DNA of 64,000 nucleotides from positions 124,001-188,000 of the forward strand of contig DATGQZ010000007.1 of the NCBI GenBank assembly GCA_035303945.1, read 5' to 3'. The DNA comes from DATGMS01 sp035303945 (lineage in GTDB: Bacteria; Bacteroidota; Bacteroidia; Cytophagales; Cyclobacteriaceae). Of the stretch, positions 1-7,424 are shown in pieces. The position numbers were made by a program, and so were the translations under genes. The notes under the pieces were generated by a model. It was not told the origin of the DNA. It saw nothing but the letters and a program-made list of their open reading frames with translations, and did no database searches. Position 1 is the stretch's first letter; each line of letters opens with the position of its first letter.

Positions 1-940
1 TGCCTTCCAAAAGTTGCTGCCTCCTTAGAATTTCATGTATGCCAGGTATGCATCCATGAAATTTGTTTTTTTCATCAAATATTACTGCATTGGTATCTGT
101 GATCTCTGCCCCCGTGGTAAGGAGCTCCTTTAATGCTCCGTAGCTTTTCTCCCGTTTACATTGCTTCACTTCTTCCAGCAATTCCACCGCTCTTTTGGTC
201 CACACAGCCCAATGGCCCAGCAGGCCACCCACAATATCCTTTTCCCTGACTTGACCGTCCACCGTAAACCGGTAACTGGTCAATAAATCAGGGACAATGT
301 TATCATCATTGCCGGTATATAAGGCGATATCTTGATAGCGGGATGAGAAACAAACGCCTCTAATTACATCCAAAGACTGGTAGCGATTGAAAGGCGCCAT
401 CTTGATTGCCTGCACATTGGGAATTTCAGCAAAATCCTTCCAAAAATCGAAACTCAACAACCTACCTCCTACCGCCGGTTGTAAATAAAATCCAAATACA
501 GGAATAATCTCTGCAACTTTTTCGGCTCGCTTTATCAATTCCTTTTCTGACAGATCGCCCAAGCCGCCGGCACTTAATAGACCTAAATCATAGCCCAAGC
601 GACTGGCTAGCTCAGCTTCCTGCAAAGCCTGTTGCAAAGGACCGACAATGCCTGCCACCTTTATAAATGGCCGTTGAAGTTCTGCATGCTGGATTTCCTC
701 TGAAGCAATTCTAAGAACAGGCTCCAGTAGATCTATTCCCTTATCCCTTATTTCAAACTGCGTAGAGTGTACAGCAACGGCAATTCCTCCGGCGCCGGCA
801 GCCATATAATAACGCATGAGCTGACGTTGCCGGCTTTCATCCAACTGTCTATTGCTATTCAATGCAAGAGGATGTGCAGGAATGACGGTCCCCTCTTGTA
901 ACAATTTTTTTATATCTTCCTGTAATCGTTTCATAACCAT
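1..940 (-). CDS. Dihydrodipicolinate synthase family aldolase (partial, 3' end off the window)
   Basis: At least 313 residues of a class I aldolase of the DapA/NanA (DHDPS) family are visible; the C-terminus lies beyond base 1. The Schiff-base lysine is in the IKMAPFNR stretch (about residue 180) and the usual barrel tyrosine is in FYLQP (about residue 152). Members cleave or condense 2-keto acids with pyruvate, or act as 2-keto-3-deoxy sugar acid aldolases or dehydratases. Two in-frame ATGs occur, at 940 and 934; the first overlaps the stop of the upstream epimerase gene as TAATG, which suggests translational coupling, and the second directly precedes Lys-Arg. The position at the end of an oxidoreductase/epimerase/transporter cluster favours a role in sugar-acid breakdown over lysine synthesis. 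That role is inference; the family call is firm. Confidence 0.88.
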   Translation of the reverse strand, partial: MVMKRLQEDIKKLLQEGTVIPAHPLALNSNRQLDESRQRQLMRYYMAAGAGGIAVAVHSTQFEIRDKGIDLLEPVLRIASEEIQHAELQRPFIKVAGIVGPLQQALQEAELASRLGYDLGLLSAGGLGDLSEKELIKRAEKVAEIIPVFGFYLQPAVGGRLLSFDFWKDFAEIPNVQAIKMAPFNRYQSLDVIRGVCFSSRYQDIALYTGNDDNIVPDLLTSYRFTVDGQVREKDIVGGLLGHWAVWTKRAVELLEEVKQCKREKSYGALKELLTTGAEITDTNAVIFDEKNKFHGCIPGIHEILRRQQLLEG

Positions 941-1959
941 TAAAATTTACCGGACCTCACTTGAAAATGCGTTGGCTTATTATGCGTTGAACCGCCAATG
1001 GATACCCAATGGGCTGTCATTTCGATCATTTCCCACAATGAAACCCGCGGATAACCAAAGATTCTATGACATTGGCCTGCATTGTTCAACAAGGCATCAG
1101 GAGCCTCTTCATTAACAAATCTAGGCTTTTTATTCAGCAACTTGCCTAACTGCTCCGCCACCCATCGAATGGAAATAGTTTCTGGACCAGTGACGTTAAG
1201 GATCTTCGCCGGATATTCACATATAGCGAGTGATCTTATGGCGATCTCATTGGCATCTCCCTGCCAGATCACATTCATATGTCCGGCGGTTAAATCAATC
1301 TCACGTTCTTCATTAACCATCTGGGCGATTTCCAAAAGATTTCCATACCGAAGGTCAACTGCATAGTTAAGTCGATAAATCAACAATGGTGTTTGATGTT
1401 GATGCGAAGTGTATTGAAAAATACGCTCCCTTCCCAAACAGGACTGTGCATATTCGCCTTTGGGATCAGCTGGTGTACCTTCATCCGCCCCACCTGAGCC
1501 TATTGGCATAAAGGGGTAGATGTTTCCCGAGGAAAACACGACAATTTTTGAACGTTTAAATTTTTCTCCCACTCTCCCTGGAAGATAAGTATTCATGGCC
1601 CAGGTGGAATGTTCCTGCCCGGTGGTCCCAAACTTCTTTCCTGCCATGTAGATGACGTTGGCCACAGATGGTAGCGACTGTAGCTCTTCATCATTAAGAA
1701 GATCAATAGAAATAGTCTCTATGCCCGCTGCTTCTAAATCTTCTTTTAATGCAGGTTCGGAAAAACGTGATACGCCAATGACCTTTTTATCCACTCCTGC
1801 TTCATTTATAGCTCGTTTGGCCAATTTAGCCAGACTCGGTCCCATTTTACCGCCTACTCCTAATATCAGGATGTCTCCCTGGAGTTTTGCTATATCATTT
1901 ATCAAGGCAGCCGACGGCGTGGAAAGCCGCTCCTCAAGTTCTTCAACAGTATTTATCAT
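940..1959 (-). CDS. NAD(P)-binding epimerase/dehydratase-like protein (extended SDR, catalytic Lys replaced)
   Basis: 339 residues with an N-terminal Rossmann fold: the dinucleotide loop reads GVGGKMG (residues 34-40) and the substrate-side serines are in VVFSSGN (about 141-146). The SDR catalytic tyrosine is present as Y170, but the residue four later is Cys174 (YAQSC) where the family normally has Lys. The enzyme therefore either uses a variant mechanism or is not a standard epimerase. Substrate unknown. It starts 14 bases after the Nramp-like gene and its stop overlaps the start of the DapA-like gene, so the three probably form one transcript. Neighbourhood suggests oxidation or epimerisation of a sugar-derived acid (inference). 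Confidence 0.8.
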   Translation of the reverse strand: MINTVEELEERLSTPSAALINDIAKLQGDILILGVGGKMGPSLAKLAKRAINEAGVDKKVIGVSRFSEPALKEDLEAAGIETISIDLLNDEELQSLPSVANVIYMAGKKFGTTGQEHSTWAMNTYLPGRVGEKFKRSKIVVFSSGNIYPFMPIGSGGADEGTPADPKGEYAQSCLGRERIFQYTSHQHQTPLLIYRLNYAVDLRYGNLLEIAQMVNEEREIDLTAGHMNVIWQGDANEIAIRSLAICEYPAKILNVTGPETISIRWVAEQLGKLLNKKPRFVNEEAPDALLNNAGQCHRIFGYPRVSLWEMIEMTAHWVSIGGSTHNKPTHFQVRSGKF

Positions 1960-1973
1960 TATGTTAACAAATT

Positions 1974-3179
1974 TTATTTTAAGAATAGGTTGTAAAAATT
2001 ACTTCCTGCCAACAGCACCAAAACAATTAACCCGATGACACCAGTGACCTTGGCAGGCGTTTGATTAACTAGGTCGCCCATAATTTCTTTATCATTGGCG
2101 ACCATAAGTAAACCCAAACCGATAAAGGGGACCGCAAATACTGTAACTCCCTGAGCAAACACTATTAGCTCAAGGGGCAACCTCCCGAAAGCTATGGCAA
2201 TACCTGCGCCTAGTACTATAACGAGCATAATCAAAGCTCTAACGGACTTACTGTTCAGGCTGCTACCCAAAGAAAGTGCGTCAGCAAAGAGAGTCCCTCC
2301 TATAGTTGCATTGCCGATAAGGGAGGAAAATGAGGCACCAAACAGCCCAAGCATAAAGACTCCCGTTGCCCAACTTCCATATAGCGGCTCCAAGGCTTTG
2401 CCCATATCCGTCGCAGCATTGACTTGTATCCCCTGTGGATGAAGGATAGAGGCAGCACTTAATAATATCATGCTGGAAATCAGCCCTAAGATGAAGATCC
2501 CTGTAAAGCTTTCCCTTTTTACATCTTTGACCTCTACACGTTGCCAGCCCTTTGCCTGTACAAGGTAGGATTGATAAAAAGCCCCTGCCACAGAAAAGCT
2601 GGATGCTACCATTGCGATGATTAATAGCAGAGAGCCGGTAGGTATGGTAGGATATAGACCTGCGGCTACATCTTCAAGACCTGGCTTAGCGACAATAAGA
2701 GTGACCATAAATGATACCAACATCATTCCTACCATAATCATCATCACTTTTTCCAGAATCCGGTAGAAGGATTTGAAGAAAAGCAGGGCTATTGCTAAGA
2801 GGGAAATGAAGACTATCCATGGATTGGCACTGGTGCTGAAGGATTCTGCAAAAGAAAGCCCCGCTCCAATAGAATTTCCGGCCTGAAAAGAAGCACAGAC
2901 AAAGAAGATCCCTAGCCCAGCCGAAATGCTCGCCCAGCTGCCCCATTTCGTTTTAAAAGTTTGTAAGAGTGATTGCTTTGTGGCTAAACCTATTCTTGCC
3001 CCCATGCTGGTAAAGCTCATCATCAGCAGCGTAGACAGCAGTACTACCCAAAGCAAATCATAACCATATAAACTGCCAAGCTTTGAGGTAAGGGTGAGGC
3101 TGCCGGGTCCAAACACAAGGGCCGCGGTAATTATACCCGGCCCCAACGACCGCAGCCAGTTGTGGGCACGCTTCAACAT
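1974..3179 (-). CDS. Nramp-like membrane transporter lacking the canonical metal-binding residues
   Basis: 401 residues, about 11 hydrophobic segments, recognisable as the Nramp/MntH fold from the N-terminal GPGIITA...GPGS region and overall helix pattern. Canonical Nramp transporters bind Mn/Fe with Asp and Asn of a DPGN motif in helix 1 and a Met in helix 6. Here helix 1 reads FGPGSLT (residues 23-29), so the Asp and Asn are Gly and Ser, and the helix 6 region (about 191-204) has SFSVAGAF with no MPH. Transition-metal transport is thus doubtful. Lying first in a catabolic set (epimerase-like, DapA-like), it may carry another cation or an organic substrate; this is inference. Fold assignment is fairly secure, function is not. 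Confidence 0.72.
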   Translation of the reverse strand: MLKRAHNWLRSLGPGIITAALVFGPGSLTLTSKLGSLYGYDLLWVVLLSTLLMMSFTSMGARIGLATKQSLLQTFKTKWGSWASISAGLGIFFVCASFQAGNSIGAGLSFAESFSTSANPWIVFISLLAIALLFFKSFYRILEKVMMIMVGMMLVSFMVTLIVAKPGLEDVAAGLYPTIPTGSLLLIIAMVASSFSVAGAFYQSYLVQAKGWQRVEVKDVKRESFTGIFILGLISSMILLSAASILHPQGIQVNAATDMGKALEPLYGSWATGVFMLGLFGASFSSLIGNATIGGTLFADALSLGSSLNSKSVRALIMLVIVLGAGIAIAFGRLPLELIVFAQGVTVFAVPFIGLGLLMVANDKEIMGDLVNQTPAKVTGVIGLIVLVLLAGSNFYNLFLK

Positions 3180-3205
3180 GTGCTAATCATTCAGTAATGA
3201 TAAAA

Positions 3206-3245
3206 ATGGTTTGGTGCCTAAGGACCACATAATAGGTCCTTAGGC
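3206..3245 (-). terminator. Terminator-like hairpin after the Gfo/Idh/MocA gene
   Basis: A perfect 11-base stem (GCCTAAGGACC at 3216-3226, GGTCCTTAGGC at 3235-3245) with an 8-base loop lies 20 bases past the stop of the oxidoreductase gene. On the minus strand a T5 run follows about ten bases beyond the stem, further than in a textbook terminator. It separates the oxidoreductase gene from the Nramp-like gene cluster, so read-through or partial termination is possible. Confidence 0.6.
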
Positions 3246-3264
3246 ATTGCTGACCAGCTTAAAA

Positions 3265-4281
3265 TTATGCTCCTTTATAATTGGATTGGGCTTTTTTTAG
3301 GACCTCTTTCATATTGACAGCACGTCCGCCTTGAGCTTTGCTTTCATCTGCTGCAGCCATAAAGGCAAAAATTTCTAAAGTCTCCTCCGGACTTACAGGC
3401 ACCTTGCCGGTTTCAAAGTATTTGATGATTTCCACCAATAAAGGATCATACCCACCGTAGGGCCCTAATGTCACATTGCCGGATTCGGTATATACCAAGC
3501 CACCGTAGCCTGACTTCCCGCTTCTCGTACCCCTGAAAGTGCCTATGCGGCCTCCTTCCCATGTACCAACTACCAAGTCAGTATCTTCGGTATGGATCCT
3601 GGTAACTTGTTGGCAACCTGTACCCATCACGGTAAACAAGGTCTCCACCCCATGAATGCCATACCAGAAAAGATCAGGGTGGCTTTGCTCGTATGTGCAG
3701 GGACTATACGCATCGGCACCTATTACCTTACTTTTATCCAAGTCAGCCGCTCCTTTAATATACCTGAGTGAAGACGCGGAAAAGACGGGTATTTTATATT
3801 TTTTGGAAGCTTCAAAAATGGCCACCGCATCTTCGAGCGAAGCGGCAATAGGCTTGTCTATGAACATGCGCTTGCCGGCCGCAAACACCTCCAATGCCTG
3901 CTCCCGATGGAGTCGTCCATCATTGGTCTCCAAAAGTACTACATCAACCTGCTGCAAAAGTTCTTTAATAGAACCCACAATAGAAACGCCCATCTCCTTC
4001 ACTTGCTCAATATATCCAGGGATCCGGTCAGCACTTGAGGCAATGGTTTTACTGCCGTAAGGATAGGCAGCGACGACTTTGTATCCTTTATATACCGCAT
4101 CGGGGGACGCAGCGTTTAGCGCTTTGGTAAAAGCAATACTGTGGGAGGTATCCAAGCCGATAATACCGACCCTTTTGCCTGCCTGTAGATTGTTATCGGC
4201 AAATACTGTCCCACCTATACTTAAACCCAGCCCAGTAGCTGCGGTTGCTTTTATAAAGTCTCTTCTATTAAAACTTTTCAT
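3265..4281 (-). CDS. Gfo/Idh/MocA family oxidoreductase, Tat-exported
   Basis: 338 residues. The N-terminus carries a twin-arginine signal (NRRDFIK, residues 5-11, then a hydrophobic stretch to about 28), so a folded, cofactor-loaded enzyme is probably sent to the periplasm. The Rossmann loop reads GIIGLDTSH, and the family's EKP motif appears as IDKP, keeping the lysine. A histidine in YGIHGVETL fits the usual catalytic His. Members oxidise or reduce carbon 3 (or others) of sugars or inositols with bound NAD(P). It is transcribed from its own upstream region and followed by a hairpin. Substrate cannot be read from the sequence; the neighbours point to sugar oxidation. Confidence 0.88.
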   Translation of the reverse strand: MKSFNRRDFIKATAATGLGLSIGGTVFADNNLQAGKRVGIIGLDTSHSIAFTKALNAASPDAVYKGYKVVAAYPYGSKTIASSADRIPGYIEQVKEMGVSIVGSIKELLQQVDVVLLETNDGRLHREQALEVFAAGKRMFIDKPIAASLEDAVAIFEASKKYKIPVFSASSLRYIKGAADLDKSKVIGADAYSPCTYEQSHPDLFWYGIHGVETLFTVMGTGCQQVTRIHTEDTDLVVGTWEGGRIGTFRGTRSGKSGYGGLVYTESGNVTLGPYGGYDPLLVEIIKYFETGKVPVSPEETLEIFAFMAAADESKAQGGRAVNMKEVLKKAQSNYKGA

Positions 4282-4504
4282 ACGGTTAATATATCTGTTA
4301 TTTTAGTATTTATTGATGACTGATACACCGAAATAAATGTCAGACAAGCCATAGTTAATAACGGTGAAAAACCTTCGGGTACGTACCAAAATTAATTAAA
4401 CAATCCTTAACTCCAATTAAAATCCGGTTTTTATTTCAACTTTACAAATCGCCAATGGCGAACGGGGAAATCGTACTAGAAAAATACGAATAGCTTCTTT
4501 GTCA

Positions 4505-4535
4505 TTGGTGTTTGCGAAAGCAAATGCTAATTTTG
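4505..4535 (+). promoter_or_regulatory. Bacteroidota-type promoter with palindrome in its spacer
   Basis: TTG at 4505-4507, 20 bases, then TAATTTTG at 4528-4535 match the housekeeping promoter pattern of the phylum. The alpha/beta hydrolase ATG at 4558 leaves a 5' leader of about 17 bases. The spacer contains TTTGC-GAAA-GCAAA (4511-4524), a perfect 5-base inverted repeat between the two promoter boxes that could be an operator. Two further small palindromes lie upstream (4449-4461, TCGCC-AAT-GGCGA; 4378-4387, GGTACGTACC). Confidence 0.6.
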
Positions 4536-4557
4536 AACGTATAAAATCTGTTTTGTC

Positions 4558-5592
4558 ATGTTTAAAAAATTACTGGTCGGAGTAATGTCAGTAGCTATGG
4601 TTCTAGCCCTTCTATATAGTTTTGGTCCCAAGGAAACAATTCAAAAGCTGGAAGGGGACTATCCTTCTGTTCCGACGGGTGCCCTCGAGCTTGAAGATTA
4701 CGTTGCCTCAAAGGAGGATACTGTAAAAGGATTAAAACCTAACAATGAAGCCAGAATTGTGTGGGCTGATCCCGAAACAAAAAATAAAACGCCCTATGCC
4801 ATTCTCTATATCCACGGTTTTGGTGCCAGCCAAATGGAAGGAGACCCCGTACATCGAAAGCTGGCTGAGCATTTTGGCGCAAACATGTATCTAGCACGGC
4901 TATCAGAGCATGGTATCAAAAGAGACAATGCCTTTGAACACCTGACTGCGGATAAGCTGGTCGCAGACGCAAGAGAAGCATTTATGATTGCCAAAAATCT
5001 TGGGGAGCGGGTTATTGTCGTGGGTACTTCCATGGGCGGCGCGTTGACTTTGGTGCTTGCCTCTGAGCGAACAGACATCCACGCCGTATTACTATACTCT
5101 CCCTGCATCACGGAATATGGCAATCAGCTGGACGCTTTCTTCCAACCTTGGCAGGCTTATCTGATGGAAAAAGCCATGGCCAACGAAAATGGGGTTCTCC
5201 TACAGCCTAGGGAGGGGGATAAAGCAAAATATTGGTCAGAAGAATATCATGTGCACGCATACGCCAGCCTTGCCGTACTCTTGAGAAGTAGAATGACAGA
5301 AAAAACGTTCAAAAGGGTACAGCAACCCTTGTTTATGGGCTATTACTATCAGGACGAAGAAAACCAAGATAAAGTAGTCTCTGTGCCCGCCATGTTGCAA
5401 ATGTTTGACCAGCTGGGTACTCCTGAGGATCAAAAAGTCAAAAAAGCTTTTCCTTCATCTGGTGACCACGTGATCGGTTCAAGTATAACCTCAAAGGACT
5501 GGGAAGGGGTGTTAAGCGCCTCAATTGACTTTTTGGAAAATAAGGCGAAAGTACCCGCTATTGAAGCATTGCAGGCTGATACAGGTAATTAA
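4558..5592 (+). CDS. Alpha/beta hydrolase (esterase/lysophospholipase-like), membrane-anchored or exported
   Basis: 344 residues with an N-terminal hydrophobic helix (about 4-22) that is a signal or anchor. The fold signature is clear: oxyanion-region HGFGAS (from H86), nucleophile elbow GTSMGG with Ser158, and a C-terminal catalytic His304 in SGDHVIG; the acid is probably D266 or D271. Such proteins hydrolyse carboxylic esters or monoacylglycerols, here outside the cytoplasm. It has its own promoter and is convergent with the GH71/99-like gene, sharing the last 35 bases with it. A de-esterifying role on decorated glycans would fit the PUL next door, but the opposite orientation gives no operon support. 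Confidence 0.85.
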   Translation: MFKKLLVGVMSVAMVLALLYSFGPKETIQKLEGDYPSVPTGALELEDYVASKEDTVKGLKPNNEARIVWADPETKNKTPYAILYIHGFGASQMEGDPVHRKLAEHFGANMYLARLSEHGIKRDNAFEHLTADKLVADAREAFMIAKNLGERVIVVGTSMGGALTLVLASERTDIHAVLLYSPCITEYGNQLDAFFQPWQAYLMEKAMANENGVLLQPREGDKAKYWSEEYHVHAYASLAVLLRSRMTEKTFKRVQQPLFMGYYYQDEENQDKVVSVPAMLQMFDQLGTPEDQKVKKAFPSSGDHVIGSSITSKDWEGVLSASIDFLENKAKVPAIEALQADTGN

Positions 5593-7369
5593 ATCTGCCT
5601 GCGGGAGCTACATCCCCATGCAGGAGGAAATCAATGATATTGCCTTCCTCCTGCATATTATCCGACCATTTGAATTCCAGATCAGGATGAGAGCCCCAAA
5701 AAAGTTCGCGGGGAATTTTCACCTCCATACGCTTACCTCCAATTGCATATTCCGCTTCACCCACGCTTTTCCAATTCCAAGCTTGGGCACTTTTTTCAAC
5801 TACTGCAGTCTGATTGGGACCGAAGCTATTGATCATCAAGTCATATCCCTCCCAACCAGTAGCCTTGTCTCTGTCTACGTCTATAAATAGCCGCATCCAC
5901 CCTTTCCCATCAGGAGGGCTTAAGACTGCGGTGGTTTCGACATAAAAGTAGTAATAGTCTTCATCATGCGTCACCTTTGCACGGATGATATCATTGCGCC
6001 CCGTGCTGTTGCTGTAATGCAAGTCACCCCAACCGGGGCTGTCCCTTACCAAGGTGTTACCCTTATGCGCCGTATATTCTGGTAGGATATCAACCCAATC
6101 ATCAAAGTCGCCCTCGATTGTTATCGTTTTGGGAACAGAATGATCCGGAGGAGAAGGCATGCCTTTAAACCTGCGGATATTTGCAACCATCTGGTAGTAA
6201 TAATTATCCCAATGACCACCCCGCATGGGTTCTATGTCCCTGCTATACTCTTGGCTAAATTGGTCTGGAAACGCATTGTGTTGTTGTTGCCATTCTTCAA
6301 ATCTTCCTGCAATCCATTCATTCCAGCCAGTGATAAATATCAGTTCCGGATCAAGCTCCAAAGCCCTCTCCCATTGCTCCTGAAAATTCAATCCATAATG
6401 AACGGCATCTGAGGCTGTAGCATGCCCTGAATGGTCCGTGTAGCTTCTTCCAAAAGTTTTGGGTGCATTCATGGCCGTCAATCCTCTCTCTTTGCTCCAA
6501 TTTTGAGACACCCCTACCGTCGCTTGCTCAAATCCCCCGTCTTTAAGTGCAACAAAGCCATGCTGAGGGCTAATTTCCAACCATCCCCAATGATCAGGCC
6601 GCTGAGGTCCTTTGTTATACAACGGCTGACCCGGTCTAAAGGTAAAAAAAGCGCTAATTTCTTGGTGCAGTTGCGTCGTCTCCTCATCCCCTGGTACTTC
6701 TATCAGACTTTCGGGATATGCCATTATGAGAGGCTTCCCTTTCCAATAAAACCAAAGATCCTTGTATAGACCGGGCTGATACAAATCCTGATAAATTTCC
6801 TTGATTGCTTCTAAACTTCCTTCTGTGGGACCAAAGGCCAACATAAAGGCAATCTGTGGTGCTTTAATGCCATTTTTTCGTGCCTCTGCAAAGACTTCAG
6901 CCAGTGCCATATAAGATTCTTTCCACGTAAATGAACCATTGGTGCAGTCAAACACGATAAAATCCACCCCTGCATCGGCGAGCATTTCGGCATGCTTATA
7001 CAACACCCATCGGTCGGTATCCAAGTAATAGCCAAACAGGGGTTCTCCCCAAAAATAAGAGCCTGCCTTAGAAGGAGAAGGCCAGACGGGATTGTGGTAA
7101 TCGTTAATGGCTTCCGGTTTTTCCTGAAGGATTTTGGTGACGTCGTAAGGTTGGTCGCTGCTTTTTGACAAAGCAGTATGCCAAGTCCAGTAGAAAATGC
7201 CTACAAACTTACCCTCTTTCGCTGGTCCCACTTCTTCAAACGTAGGCAACTTTCTTCCTAGGGCGTCCGTTGCCGGAAGCCCTGCGGTATAGTTGCTTAG
7301 TAAAGCTTGAGGAAATGCCTGAATACTACAAATTATACCCAAAAGTATGCTGGTAAATAATTTTTTCAT
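5558..7369 (-). CDS. GH71/99-like glycosidase with CBM9-like C-terminal domain (second copy)
   Basis: 603 residues with a Sec signal peptide (about 1-21). Residues about 35-400 form a TIM-barrel region with DAGVDFIVFD and ITGWNEWIAG; the Trp-Asn-Glu-Trp motif (349-352) is the hallmark of the GH99/WbsX-like group and Glu351 is a likely active-site acid. Residues about 415-600 resemble a CBM9/DOMON-type carbohydrate-binding beta-sandwich (TGRNDIIRAKV, RLFIDVDRDKATGW). GH71 and GH99 enzymes attack alpha-linked glucans and mannans; the linkage cut here is unknown. It follows its paralogue at 7425-9245 in the same PUL. The 3' end overlaps the convergent hydrolase gene by 35 bases. Confidence 0.78.
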   Translation of the reverse strand: MKKLFTSILLGIICSIQAFPQALLSNYTAGLPATDALGRKLPTFEEVGPAKEGKFVGIFYWTWHTALSKSSDQPYDVTKILQEKPEAINDYHNPVWPSPSKAGSYFWGEPLFGYYLDTDRWVLYKHAEMLADAGVDFIVFDCTNGSFTWKESYMALAEVFAEARKNGIKAPQIAFMLAFGPTEGSLEAIKEIYQDLYQPGLYKDLWFYWKGKPLIMAYPESLIEVPGDEETTQLHQEISAFFTFRPGQPLYNKGPQRPDHWGWLEISPQHGFVALKDGGFEQATVGVSQNWSKERGLTAMNAPKTFGRSYTDHSGHATASDAVHYGLNFQEQWERALELDPELIFITGWNEWIAGRFEEWQQQHNAFPDQFSQEYSRDIEPMRGGHWDNYYYQMVANIRRFKGMPSPPDHSVPKTITIEGDFDDWVDILPEYTAHKGNTLVRDSPGWGDLHYSNSTGRNDIIRAKVTHDEDYYYFYVETTAVLSPPDGKGWMRLFIDVDRDKATGWEGYDLMINSFGPNQTAVVEKSAQAWNWKSVGEAEYAIGGKRMEVKIPRELFWGSHPDLEFKWSDNMQEEGNIIDFLLHGDVAPAGRFNYLYQPAMLQ

Positions 7370-7424
7370 CTTAAGGTTATTGATTGACAGCAGTGCTTTA
7401 AATACGGGGCGCTTCAGTCACGAA

